This document shows positions 24,413-33,492 of a stretch of 44,311 nt of DNA, piece by piece. The translations under genes and the position numbers were made by a program. The notes beneath the pieces were generated by a model that worked only from the letters and a program-made list of their open reading frames with translations, was not told where the DNA came from and made no database searches. Origin of the DNA: Bacteroidales bacterium (GTDB lineage: Bacteria; Bacteroidota; Bacteroidia; Bacteroidales; JAGOPY01); the NCBI GenBank assembly GCA_023229505.1, contig JALNZD010000033.1, forward strand, positions 1 to 44,311, read 5' to 3'. Position 1 is the stretch's first letter. Each line of letters starts with the position of its first letter.

Positions 24413-24526
24413 GGTTTTTGGAAAAATGAAAATATCCAAATTTTTTCATAGATTTTGACTTAATCCATTGACGGAAAGTGTTTTGTGTGTAGTTGGAGTC
24501 AAGACCGGGGTCGGATTTAGATACTT
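24413..24526 (+). repeat. Repeat B unit (114 bp)
   Basis: It starts GGTTTTTGGAAAAATGAAAA after the cassette and ends GGTCGGATTTAGATACTT. Confidence 0.8.
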
Positions 24527-24641
24527 TTGTTTCTGGAATAGAGGATTTGATCTCTTTTTATTCCGGTGGGATTTAAGGTAGGAAGCAAGCCGGTAAGGCA
24601 TTCATTGGTTAAATCATATGAAGATACCGGGTTGGGGGAGA
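24527..24641 (+). repeat. Repeat C unit
   Basis: GGAAGCAAGCCGGTAAGGCA and GATACCGGGTTGGGGGAGA are present; the CTTAGC tail of other copies is replaced by unrelated AT-rich sequence up to the next gene. Confidence 0.65.
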
Positions 24642-24803
24642 AATTTTAATAAAATCTTATCGGGAAGATTTAAGATAGAATAACTCTACAATGAATCTCC
24701 AGCATTCGTGGGAATATTAACTCATTAATTAATTAATATATAGACAATTATAACCGATAAGCAAGAAATATCAGTCACTGAGCAAGCAAACAGTCATTAT
24801 AAA

Positions 24804-25544
24804 TTATCTCAACTGTGGAAGAATAATTAAGTTTGGTAATGCTCTCCCAAAATTTCTAAGTATTACAATAGAAATAATGGGTTTTGCCAGTTCCACATTT
24901 CTACCTTCATGCCATCTGTAATACTCTCCATGAGTGCGTCTAATGATAGGATTTCCTCTGTTCCATAAATTTATTATCTGATTATGTTGACCTCGAGCAG
25001 GCAATGCAGCAAATGCCGGGAAATTCTGTCGCAAATGATCTTTAATTCTCTTTAAATTTAACTCTTGTGGATAAGCATGTGCAAATAAATAAGCAACATA
25101 ATTAGTTTCAAATGAATTATTTATTAAAATTCTTTCTAAATCTTGTAAATTTTGCACAGCATGAGCATCAGGAACTTGATAATCAGGCAACTGATTAAAT
25201 TCAATAATCTGATTTAATACTTTAATTTGTTGACATCCATTTTGTTGCAAGAGACCAACTTCAAGAGCATGTAAATCTAATCCTTGTCCAAGATCCCAAA
25301 TAATTGCGAGTTGAAATTGACCATTCATTGCAAATTCGCCGACACTACTCGGTTTAAATTTAAACTCACACCTTTTTATTGAAAATGGTTGGGTATTTCG
25401 ATCTATTACCAAGCAATCTGGGCTAGTTTGAGGAATCTGCCCATTCATTACAGGGCCCAAATAACTCATATTGAGTACACTTTCACCTAACTCAGACGAA
25501 AACAAATGTCTAAGCGAAAATTCTTCAATTGGCTTAAAATTCAT
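24804..25544 (-). CDS. Unknown protein, possible PD-(D/E)XK nuclease
   Basis: 246 residues, no signal peptide. An N-terminal segment SPDCLVIDR followed about 12 residues later by KRCEFKFKP fits the spacing of a PD-(D/E)XK nuclease core (Asp near 43, Glu-x-Lys near 60). A later Arg/His-rich segment GEYYRWHEGRN might bind nucleic acid. I do not recognise a family and the assignment is tentative. It stands alone, reading leftward, between repeat units, the typical place for horizontally acquired genes in this window. Confidence 0.6.
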   Translation of the reverse strand: MNFKPIEEFSLRHLFSSELGESVLNMSYLGPVMNGQIPQTSPDCLVIDRNTQPFSIKRCEFKFKPSSVGEFAMNGQFQLAIIWDLGQGLDLHALEVGLLQQNGCQQIKVLNQIIEFNQLPDYQVPDAHAVQNLQDLERILINNSFETNYVAYLFAHAYPQELNLKRIKDHLRQNFPAFAALPARGQHNQIINLWNRGNPIIRRTHGEYYRWHEGRNVELAKPIISIVILRNFGRALPNLIILPQLR

Positions 25545-26208
25545 ATTAATTTTTTTTTCAAAATTATAAAAGATACTTACAAATTCAAATCATTGATTTA
25601 AACTTATTTAATATAAGGCGATTGTAAATCCTCACCATAGTTTTCACCAGTAAAATTATCAATTTAATGGGTGGTTTTGACAGATACTGGAGAATCCGGT
25701 CAAATTGACCACTTTTTCAAAATCCAGGCTCTCAGGAAAAATTTGGCTTGGATATAAGATTATACCAGGTGGCAGGTGATCGTTTCTTAGCGGATTGCTT
25801 TCCTTATTTAAACTGACTATTATCCTGTTATGGGGTCAGATCAATTCATCTAAAAAAGAGATTTGTAAACCTGATATAACTTCTAATTTTAACGGCAAGA
25901 AACCTTTTAACTATTTCATGGACTGGTTAATTCATCAGCACTGTCTATTTTTGGAAAATGAAAATATCCAAGAATTTTCATGACTTTGCATTCAATCCAC
26001 TCGGCTGGCTTGTCAAAGTCCTTAACTGCATACCGGTTTACTCTTTCCAACGCCTTGAAGAACTTCTTCCGCAGAATCTAAAATAAAATCTCCTGGAAAT
26101 AAAACTAATTTCGCGTTACGAGTCAAGACTTATCAGACCGAAGGGATACAATAAATCCCGATATTGTAAATCATCAGCAAAAAGTTTATCAGTAAAGGTA
26201 ATATTTTA
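25545..26208. other. Repeat-rich intergenic region
   Basis: No reliable gene. It holds a diverged CAGTAAAATTATCAATTTAA repeat (about 25645-25665), a GATACTGGAGAATCCGGTCAAATTGACCA stretch resembling the repeat A hairpin, part of unit C (about 25735-25806) and a piece of unit B (about 25949-26013). Confidence 0.5.
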
Positions 26209-26212
26209 ATGC

Positions 26213-26398
26213 GTGGTTTTAAAGAAAACAATCCTTGAAAAAGAAATCCTGTTTAACCGCTATTACGGTGGCGAAATGGATAAAGAAGAACTAACAGAGC
26301 TGGTCAAATGGCTGCTGGTGGATAAGGAATTAAGTGAGTGGTTCACTGTCCAGATGGAGTTTTTCCTTCTCTTTCGTGATCCTTGGCAGCCTGCATGA
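26213..26398 (+). pseudogene. Probable fragment of an anti-sigma factor (FecR-type) gene
   Basis: A 61-codon frame from a GTG start. The part ILFNRYYGGEMDKEELTELV resembles the opening helices of FecR-like anti-sigma factors, which begin with an x-R-Y-x-x-G-E-x-x-x-E-E pattern. After WFTVQMEF the sequence loses the resemblance and stops. No membrane segment or FecR domain follows, so it is a remnant at best. Confidence 0.3.
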
Positions 26399-26595
26399 TG
26401 CGTTAAGCCTTGGATTCATTGTTGAAGGAGTCGTCCAAATTGGTAATATTACTTATTAGATACACTCTAATACTGTGGAAAAATCTGAGAGAACATCTCA
26501 CTTAGAGAAATAATATCATTATATTTATGCTAATATTTTGGAAGTATTAATATACCATTGTATTTACCTACATTTCAACTTTCATTAATAAAGCC

Positions 26596-27636
26596 ATGAA
26601 AAAAAGAATATTTATTAGTTATTCAAGTATTGATTCGGAATATGTTATTTCTAATATAGTAAAGAAATTCATCGATGCTGGGATATCAGATATTTGGTTT
26701 GACCAACTTATAATGCGTTTTGGAGATGATATTGCTAAAAAGATTTCTAAAGGAATAGATGGGTCTGGTACTTTTCTAATTATATTAAGTAAAGAAAGTG
26801 TTGAAAGCATCTGGGTGCGAAAAGAACTTGCACACGTTTTTAATAATGCAAAACATAATTCAATACGAATTATTCCTGTTTTAATTAAAAATTGTGAAAT
26901 ACCTATTGCTTTAGAAGGATTAAAATACGTAAATCTTGTAGAAAATGATAATAATGAACTTGTTGAATTAATTAAGCAATTAAAAAATGACTTGAAACTA
27001 CCAGCCCTTAGTCAAACGAATGTGATAGAAGAGAATCAGTTAATTTTTGAAAACGGGACTTATGAGGAAAAGAAAAAAGCACTTTATTTTTTACTAGCGG
27101 AAGGTTCTTCTAAATCGCTAAATATAATTCTTGGAAACTTAGAGAATTTAGACTTTGAAACTCAAATGATGACAATTAATAGTTTAGAAGGTTTTTCTGT
27201 TGATTATAAATACGCAAAACCACATTTACAAAGATTAGCTAATCATGAAAATCTAGTTATTTCATCAAAAGTAATAGCTTTGTTATTAAAAGATGGAGAT
27301 AAAAGTTTTTTGACAAAACTTTTTTCAAATATAAATTTTGATGATAAAGAGGAATATTGTTCTGTAGCAATTCATGCATTATCATTTTATAATAACTATA
27401 ATTTAAATGAATTAAATAGAATAAAGAATGTATTAGTTGAAGGCCTATTGAATCCACATAGGCAAATAAGATTGGTTACTTTAGGCACTTGTGCAAAGCT
27501 ATTAAATCAGTTTGAAAATCATATGAATTTAAAAAGCTCAATTACTCATTATATTTCTAAATTATTGCCAGCATGGGATAAAGAAGTTGCTCAAACTGCT
27601 AGCTATATATATAAAATGTATAGAAACATAAGCTAA
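26596..27636 (+). CDS. TIR-domain protein with helical repeat C-terminus
   Basis: 346 residues. The N-terminal TIR domain (about 1-135) begins IFISYSSIDSEYV and continues with IWFDQLIMRFGDDI, FLIILSKESVESIWVRKEL and IIPVLIKNCEIP, in the order of bacterial TIR_2 domains. Glu in VRKEL may be the catalytic residue that many TIR NADases use. The rest (about 150-346) is helical and looks like HEAT-type repeats, which could sense a trigger. TIR proteins often act in antiphage defence by consuming NAD or making signal nucleotides. It appears as a single gene; no partner on the same strand is recognised. Confidence 0.85.
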   Translation: MKKRIFISYSSIDSEYVISNIVKKFIDAGISDIWFDQLIMRFGDDIAKKISKGIDGSGTFLIILSKESVESIWVRKELAHVFNNAKHNSIRIIPVLIKNCEIPIALEGLKYVNLVENDNNELVELIKQLKNDLKLPALSQTNVIEENQLIFENGTYEEKKKALYFLLAEGSSKSLNIILGNLENLDFETQMMTINSLEGFSVDYKYAKPHLQRLANHENLVISSKVIALLLKDGDKSFLTKLFSNINFDDKEEYCSVAIHALSFYNNYNLNELNRIKNVLVEGLLNPHRQIRLVTLGTCAKLLNQFENHMNLKSSITHYISKLLPAWDKEVAQTASYIYKMYRNIS

Positions 27637-27682
27637 TAGAGAATAAATACAGGTTGCATGAAGAATTTTGTATAAACGTTGA

Positions 27683-28873
27683 TTGCATCTAATTCCGGAA
27701 TATAATGCTTACTTTGCTTCAAAGATTTATGAAATTCAGCCAAAATCATTCTTTAATCAACTGAATAAAATGGAATTCAGACCATTGGAAGGGTTTGTAT
27801 TTACTGTGAGCCCATTTAACTTTACAGCCATTGCGGCAAATTTAAACATGTCACCTGTAATGATGGGGAATACCACTATTTGGAAGCCCGCAAGTACTTC
27901 TGTATTGTCCAATTATTATCTGATGAAAGTATTTATGGAAGCAGGATTACCAGAAGGTGTTATTAATTTTATTCCCGGGAAAGGCTCTTTAATTGGAAAA
28001 AGGCTAATTTCTGATCGCTTCCTGGCTGGGATTCATTTTACGGGCTCCAATGACACATTCAATACATTATGGCGACTGGTTTCAGAAAATCTTTTCAATT
28101 ATAGGTCATATCCCCGGCTTGTTGGCGAAACTGGGGGTAAGAATTTTATTTTTGTTCATCCTTCTGCCGATCCAGAAGAAGTAGCTGTAAATGCTATAAG
28201 GGGTGCTTTTGAATACCAGGGACAGAAATGTAGTGCAGCATCAAGAATGTATGTACCGTCAACATTATGGCCAAAAATTAAAAGCCTGATAATAGATATT
28301 TGTAGCGATATGAAAATGGGCGATGTGATGGATTCGGATAATTTTATTAATGCTGTTATTGATGAGGCGGCTTTCGATAATATTATGGAATATCTTGAGT
28401 TTGCAAAGCAATCTGTTGATGCTAAAATTATCTGTGGAGGAAACGGAGATAAATCCTTCGGATATTTCATTGAACCAACAGTCATTGAAACCACAGATCC
28501 AAATTTCAAAACAATGCAGGAGGAGATTTTTGGGCCTGTTCTAACTGTGTGGGTTTACAATGACAATGAAATGATTGAAGCTGTGAAGATATGTGATCAA
28601 ACATCACCTTATGGATTGACAGGGGCAGTCTTCAGCAGAGACAGAATCGCTGCAGCAAGAATTTGTGAACTTCTCAGATACGCAGCTGGTAACTTTTATA
28701 TCAATGATAAACCAACAGGAGCAATTGTCGGATTACAACCGTTTGGTGGTTCCCGTGCTTCAGGGACAAATGACAAAGCGGGAGGAGAATTTAATTTGAT
28801 TCGCTGGATAAGTCCGAGAACTATAAAAGAGACTTTTTCACCTGCTTTAGATTATAGGTATGATATTATATGA
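27683..28873 (+). pseudogene. 5'-truncated L-glutamate gamma-semialdehyde (P5C) dehydrogenase
   Basis: About 396 residues that align to the middle and end of proline-catabolic 1-pyrroline-5-carboxylate dehydrogenases. RPLEGFVFTVSPFNFTAIAA, the catalytic Glu region GETGGKNFIFVHP, the Cys region GAFEYQGQKCSAASRMYV and the end segment GLQPFGGSRASGTNDKAGG are intact. The family is about 540 residues; roughly the first 150-170 are missing, and the frame opens at a TTG directly in homologous sequence. No start codon is plausible. It should convert P5C to glutamate with NAD if whole; here it is likely inactive. The cut lies 45 bases after the TIR gene. Confidence 0.85.
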
Positions 28874-28933
28874 TTAAAAATTAATAAAATGGAAAGAATA
28901 GAAGTATTAGAAAAATTGGGGATAAAAGAAATA

Positions 28934-29312
28934 ACTTCAGCACCTTCATATCAATAGAGCCGGCCTGATTGCAAGCACCCTCTTTCTCAAATTCCTTAAT
29001 ATCCCCTACCAGGAGCGAGATCCCATCCTTTGAAGGATTGATGAACAGATTATTCTTGTGGATCAGCTTATCAGGAAAAAGGATTTTCAGGAGTTTCTGC
29101 CTTTCCTCCCATGTGGCATTTTCAAATTGATAATCAAGGTTTTCTAAGAGGGATAAGGCTTCCTTAAGATATTTCATGTAACCTGTTTCAGATTCTTTCA
29201 GGTTCTTCAGTTCCTGTTCCAGGGTAAGAATTTCAGCCTGGTATCTGGACTTAGCTTTCTTGTAAGTGGCTGCATCAATCTGATCTTGTAAAAATTTATC
29301 CTCCGCTGAATT
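28934..29312 (-). pseudogene. Serine recombinase remnant A (C-terminal coiled coil)
   Basis: Open in one frame with no start: EDKFLQDQIDAATYKKAKSR..., then MKYLKEALSLLENLDYQFEN and INPSKDGISLLVGDIKEF. Each segment matches the last 130 residues of the intact recombinase at 832-2391, with many substitutions. The resolvase and zinc-ribbon parts are absent. The remnant cuts into a small frame starting MERIEVLEKLGIKEITS (28890) after the P5C dehydrogenase. Confidence 0.85.
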
Positions 29313-29468
29313 GATCTAATCTTTGGTTCGCTGGATTTTACTCCATCATCTCTTCTGACCAATATATTATCTATTAAATTTTTCACAGCCTTCCGGGTAT
29401 ATTTTTCAATTTTCCGGATAAACAAATAACTAAAGTGTCTTTTTTAATGACAATTTAATAGATCATAT

Positions 29469-29981
29469 ATGACTAAATTACTAAAGCCTGTTTATGAGCA
29501 ATTGATATTCCAATTCAGAGGAATGAAGGTGATGATCGACGCAGATTTGGCTATTCTTTACGGCACTGCAACTAAAGTACTGAAACAACAGGTGAAACGC
29601 AACATCAAACGTTTTCCTGCGGATTTCATGTTTGAGTTAACTTTGGAAGAAAAAATCGAACTGGTCACAAATTGTGACCGGTTGAGGGGATTAAAGCATT
29701 CCTCAGTTAATCCGCTGGTTTTTACTGAACAAGGCGTGGCTATGTTATCATCTGTTTTAAGGTCTGAAAAAGCTATACAAATTAATATTGAGATTATGCG
29801 GGCCTTTGCCCGGTACCGGTCTCTTTTGAAAGAGAATGAAGAACTTAAAATTGAAATTCAGAAACTGGATGAAAAGGTGAATGTGATATTTCAATTTTTA
29901 TTGGAGAAGATTGATGCGCTGCATGAAAAACAATCTCAACCCCTTATGCCAATAGGATTCAAAACTCCAAAAAAGGAATAA
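29469..29981 (+). CDS. ORF6N-domain protein
   Basis: 170 residues. The N-terminal ORF6N domain (about 8-110) shows FRGMKVMIDADLAILYGTAT, KRNIKRFPADFMFELT and FTEQGVAMLSSVLRSEKAIQ, the usual signature. A C-terminal coiled coil follows (LLKENEELKIEIQKLDEKV). ORF6N proteins, first known from phages, bind DNA and are abundant in Bacteroidota genomes next to mobile elements, with unclear roles. A second, divergent copy is at 31753-32307. Confidence 0.88.
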   Translation: MTKLLKPVYEQLIFQFRGMKVMIDADLAILYGTATKVLKQQVKRNIKRFPADFMFELTLEEKIELVTNCDRLRGLKHSSVNPLVFTEQGVAMLSSVLRSEKAIQINIEIMRAFARYRSLLKENEELKIEIQKLDEKVNVIFQFLLEKIDALHEKQSQPLMPIGFKTPKKE

Positions 29982-30040
29982 CAAACGGAAAAATAATTGT
30001 AGATAAAAAGGGATGTGAAATTTAAGGCGATCAAAATATC

Positions 30041-30064
30041 CAGATAATAGCCAACTTCGGGGAG
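30041..30064 (+). repeat. Repeat A fragment
   Basis: CAGATAATAGCCAACTTCGG followed by GGAG, 60 bases after the ORF6N stop; it runs directly into a gene remnant. Confidence 0.6.
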
Positions 30065-30229
30065 CAGCAAAAAAGCCCGCGGCAGATGCCGGTGGGACCC
30101 GGTGCACGGCCTATTGTAGCCATGGATATTGACAGCGACGGATTCATTTACATAGTATCAGCTTATGATTCGGGAAGCGATGATGAACACAACGTCGGGA
30201 TCATTCGATTATTGCCGGAAATGCCCTGA
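30065..30229 (+). pseudogene. 3' fragment of a secreted-protein gene
   Basis: A 55-codon frame with no start, joined directly to repeat A. It contains GARPIVAMDIDSDGFIYIVS and ends IRLLPEMP-stop. The Asp-rich DIDSDGFIYI turn is typical of beta-propeller or calcium-binding repeats in exported proteins. The rest of the gene is gone. Confidence 0.5.
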
Positions 30230-30324
30230 TCCCACTGACTATCTTTCCTAAATTTATAAGTTGCTAATCCCTTTGTAATTTGTTATCTTTAAGGCCTGTA
30301 AACGATTTTCCAGATCAAACAGCC

Positions 30325-30468
30325 ATGAAGAAAATAATCATAACTCTGCTAGTTCTGTTGTTTTACCAACTTTCCTTCTCCCGGTCCTGCCTTCCGGAAG
30401 GTCTTTACTTCTGCCGGCTGACAGCTAACGGCAAGACTTCTTCGGGAAAATTGATCCTGATCAGATAA
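30325..30468 (+). CDS. Mini-protein: signal peptide joined to a T9SS sorting tail
   Basis: 47 residues from the ATG at 30325. MKKIIITLLVLLFYQLSFSRS is a signal peptide. The remainder LPEGLYFCRLTANGKTSSGK and LILIR is what normally closes a type IX (Por) sorting domain, as in LPxGxYFVxL...KKxxxx. No cargo lies between. It looks like an internal deletion product of a secreted protein gene, though a working minimal peptide is not excluded. TATCTTTA at about 30285 could be its -7 box. Confidence 0.5.
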   Translation: MKKIIITLLVLLFYQLSFSRSCLPEGLYFCRLTANGKTSSGKLILIR

Positions 30469-30578
30469 TTTAAATAATCGCCGACAATTTGGGGAGATGC
30501 GAGTACTCGAACATCTCCCGGCAACTGGCTGTTGTGCGATGGGCAGAGTGCTATTTCAGTATTTTCATTCTTAAATTC

Positions 30579-31025
30579 TTAAAAGAACCCGATCACCATT
30601 AGAATGATGGATGCAAACTGAATCGTTGCACGCAATATGTTTGCGCTCTGCAGTTTCCGGCGCTCCTCACTCAGTCGATCCGTATCACTGCTTTCGAGGG
30701 CAAATATCCTCTTGTAAATCGGTAGGTTAAAACTCTTGCTTATGATCGAAGCCACTGTATAGAGGATAAGTCCTGCTGAGAACCACCAATTATCGAAACC
30801 GTAGAAGATCCAATAAGGTATCATGCCGACAAATGTAATGGACGATACACCGACGGCATAAAGTGACCTCATTGCACGTTTGTCCAGCAGCTTCAAAAAA
30901 CGATGGAACGTGGCTTCGTCCAGATCGTTCATAACTCGCTGGATCACCCCTGCAATAAATATCAAAAAACCAGTGCAGAGGGTTGAAGGGACGAGAAGCA
31001 GGATTTCAGCGAAAGTTTGAGTCAT
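30579..31025 (-). CDS. Small integral membrane protein (DUF1772-like)
   Basis: 148 residues with four membrane segments: LLLVPSTLCTGFLIFIAG, YAVGVSSITFVGMIPYWIFY, WFSAGLILYTVASII and FASIILMVIGFF. The pattern, with a polar helix HRFLKLLDKRAMRS after the first segment and SANILRATIQ before the last, resembles DUF1772/anthrone-oxygenase-like proteins; the match is moderate. An AGGAGG eight bases before the ATG is unusually strong for this window, where most genes lack such a site, and may point to foreign origin. Function unknown. Confidence 0.7.
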   Translation of the reverse strand: MTQTFAEILLLVPSTLCTGFLIFIAGVIQRVMNDLDEATFHRFLKLLDKRAMRSLYAVGVSSITFVGMIPYWIFYGFDNWWFSAGLILYTVASIISKSFNLPIYKRIFALESSDTDRLSEERRKLQSANILRATIQFASIILMVIGFF

Positions 31026-31337
31026 ATATAACCTCCTATTATTAATGAGTAAACCGTTTGACTGTTATTATACTATATATTTGTAAGTTGTCTGGTCATT
31101 GAACTAAAATACTTGGCGCTCTGCCTTTCGCACAACTACCTTATACCCGCTATCCCTGAAGTCCTTTAATCAGTCCAATTGGTAGGTGAATAGGCGAGAA
31201 AGGGCATCGTGTTATATTAAGTTACACAATTGTTTTGTTTACAATCTTCGTAAAGATATGTTTTTATCTTTTAAAAAATGATCGTTTTTTTAATTTGACA
31301 GACTACAAACTGAAAATTGAAACCCAGTAAAATGATT
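31026..31337. other. Intergenic region, nothing recognised
   Basis: About 310 bases upstream of the DUF1772-like gene. It must hold that gene's promoter. I see no gene, repeat A core or RNA. Confidence 0.4.
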
Positions 31338-31647
31338 TTTTGATTCCCTTCCTTCTCAAATTCCATTATATCACTGACCAGGAGAGAGATTCCATCTTTG
31401 CCCGGATAAATGAAGGTTTTATGGTCAGGGATTTAAGATACTTTTTCAGGCTTTCATGGGCATGATCAACCCGGTATCTTTCTGCGCATCCGTTTTGGCA
31501 ATGGTAATAAAAATATATTTCACCACTTCTTGATCGGCACTTAGAGCCTGTAAGGTTTCGGTTACAGAGGCTACATTTCAGATGACCTCTTAAGGGGAAA
31601 ATTTTCACTTCGGTTGACTTTAAAATCCATTTTCCATTTCCGGCCAT
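31338..31647 (-). pseudogene. Serine recombinase remnant B (zinc ribbon joined to tail)
   Basis: The frame gives PLRGHLKCSLCNRNLTGSK, YYHCQNGCAERYRVDHAHES and KKYLKSLTIKP, which match the zinc ribbon of the intact recombinase. Then, in another frame, PGKDGISLLVSDIMEFEKEG follows, matching its very end. The whole coiled coil in between has been deleted, with a frameshift at the join. It is a separate decay event from remnant A. Confidence 0.85.
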
Positions 31648-31752
31648 AGAGTGTTCAAATCCTCAAATCTTCAAATCTTCAAATCTCCCAATTTTTCTCA
31701 ACTCATCGGGTATATTTAGAGAAATATCCGATTAATATAAAAACCAATTGAA

Positions 31753-32307
31753 ATGAATGAAGATAATGTCGTTTTGATTCCAGATGAGCTGATCTTGAGC
31801 AAAATCTATCAGATCCGTGACATGAACGTGATGCTTGATATGGACTTAGCAGAATTGTACGGTGTGGAAACCAAACAGTTAAAACGAGCTGTGAGAAGAA
31901 ACATCAATCGTTTCCCACCTGATTTTATGTTTGAATTATCCCAAAAAGAACTGTTCAATTGGAGGAGTCAATTTGGCACCTCCAATCGGGAAAAGATGGG
32001 TTTACGCATTCCTCCATTTGCATTTACCGAATATGGAATTATAATGCTGGCCAGCGTGTTAAACAGTGAAAGAGCCGTACAGGTGAATATCCGGATTGTA
32101 AGAATCTTTTTAAAAATGCGGGAAATACTCCTTGCTCATAAGGATTTCATTGAGAATTTCAGGCAAATCGACCATATACTTGCCGAACACGATAATAAGA
32201 TACTGCTGATCTTCGAGTACCTCAAACAACTTGAGCAGGATAAACAGCAGCAGGATGAACAGGCCAATCGTAAAAGGATCGGTTTTAAACAGGATGTTCA
32301 AACCTGA
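31753..32307 (+). CDS. ORF6N-domain protein
   Basis: 184 residues. ORF6N features: IRDMNVMLDMDLAELYGVET, RAVRRNINRFPPDFMFELS and FTEYGIIMLASVLNSERAVQ. The C-terminus is a coiled coil ending in a Gln/Asp-rich stretch (EQDKQQQDEQANRKR). It is only distantly similar to the copy at 29469, so the two are not a recent duplication. It stands 24 bases upstream of the RHS fragment on the same strand. Confidence 0.88.
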   Translation: MNEDNVVLIPDELILSKIYQIRDMNVMLDMDLAELYGVETKQLKRAVRRNINRFPPDFMFELSQKELFNWRSQFGTSNREKMGLRIPPFAFTEYGIIMLASVLNSERAVQVNIRIVRIFLKMREILLAHKDFIENFRQIDHILAEHDNKILLIFEYLKQLEQDKQQQDEQANRKRIGFKQDVQT

Positions 32308-32330
32308 CTACGGTTTTTTGAGAACTTAAA

Positions 32331-33485
32331 ATGGAATTAGAAAACAACCGTAGGATTTATTATCTTTATGATGCTAATGGTACAAAACTGCAGAAAACCT
32401 ATTACGAAGACAACCGCCTGATGGAAACCACCGACTACTCCGGCATGTTTGTTTACAAAGACCAACACATTGACTTCATCCTCACCTCTGAAGGAAGGCT
32501 GAAATGGGATGATCACGATGAAATTTTCTATGCCGAATACTTCATCAAGGACCACCTTGGAAATGTAAGATCAGTAGTTTCCTCTGATCCTGAAATTCCT
32601 TCCACCATTAATGGCACCGACTACTATCCCTTTGGCATGGAAATTCCTGTATACGGAGATAATGACAACCAGATCAAATACAACTCCAAGGAACTGCAGA
32701 CCGAAGCCGATCTGGACTGGTACGATTACGGAGCCCGTTTCTATGACCCGGTGCTGGCTAGGTGGCATAGTGTTGATCCGATGGCGGAAAAATCACGAAG
32801 ATGGTCTCCTTACACCTACTGCATGAATAATCCAATCAGGTTTATCGATCCGGATGGGATGAATGTGGATGGTTATCAAGACTCTCAAGGGAACTATAAA
32901 TGGTTCGATGGTGAAACAGCCCAATTGATTAATAAAGATAATAAACTTTATTTCCATGTCACTGATAATAAGGAAGTTTATAATATGTTGGAAGCAGGAA
33001 CACTTGATAATATTCCTGAATTGGGCGATCCTGGAGAGGTAGCACCAGTAGATAATACGACTAATCTTGAAATGTGGTTGGATTCACCCTCTGAAAATTT
33101 AGGTGAAAGAGCTCTTAAGGTTGGAGCAGATATTGCCTATTCTATTGTTAACTCCCCTTATACATTATTAGCTGGAGAGTCTTTAGGGGGTACTGAAGCT
33201 ATTCCACAAGAGAAAATGAATGCTTTTATTGATGTAGGACCTGCTGCAATATCTTTTGGGATGACAAAAACGAAAGAAGTTGTTAAGGTTACTGAAAATT
33301 CGCTTAAAGGATTTAACCAGTTTGTTGAAAGAAGCGGTATCACTTTTAGCGGGAAAGGATGGCAACAAAGGGCAAGTGAGCTTTTCAAATCAAATAAAGT
33401 CAATCAATCTGCTATAGATGGTTTAAATGTTGGCACTTTCGGAACAGGTGTTGTGGACAAAACTAAGGAAGAACTTGATAAATAA
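32331..33485 (+). CDS. RHS-repeat core and C-terminal tip (5'-truncated)
   Basis: 384 residues holding only the last YD-repeats and the RHS core: YYLYDANGTKLQKTYYED, IKDHLGNVRSVV, then YDYGARFYDPVLARWHSVDP and YCMNNPIRFIDPDGMN. In whole RHS proteins over a thousand residues precede this. After DPDG (about 175) a variable tip of about 210 residues follows, in the place where polymorphic toxins sit; I recognise no toxin fold. The small membrane gene 8 bases downstream could be its immunity partner. It may be an orphan tip kept as a recombination reservoir, or a decayed gene. Confidence 0.8.
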   Translation: MELENNRRIYYLYDANGTKLQKTYYEDNRLMETTDYSGMFVYKDQHIDFILTSEGRLKWDDHDEIFYAEYFIKDHLGNVRSVVSSDPEIPSTINGTDYYPFGMEIPVYGDNDNQIKYNSKELQTEADLDWYDYGARFYDPVLARWHSVDPMAEKSRRWSPYTYCMNNPIRFIDPDGMNVDGYQDSQGNYKWFDGETAQLINKDNKLYFHVTDNKEVYNMLEAGTLDNIPELGDPGEVAPVDNTTNLEMWLDSPSENLGERALKVGADIAYSIVNSPYTLLAGESLGGTEAIPQEKMNAFIDVGPAAISFGMTKTKEVVKVTENSLKGFNQFVERSGITFSGKGWQQRASELFKSNKVNQSAIDGLNVGTFGTGVVDKTKEELDK

Positions 33486-33492
33486 ATTAACT

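Noticed and set aside
25795..25983. 62-codon rightward frame
   Set aside because: It runs through pieces of repeat units C and B, so it is most likely chance coding.
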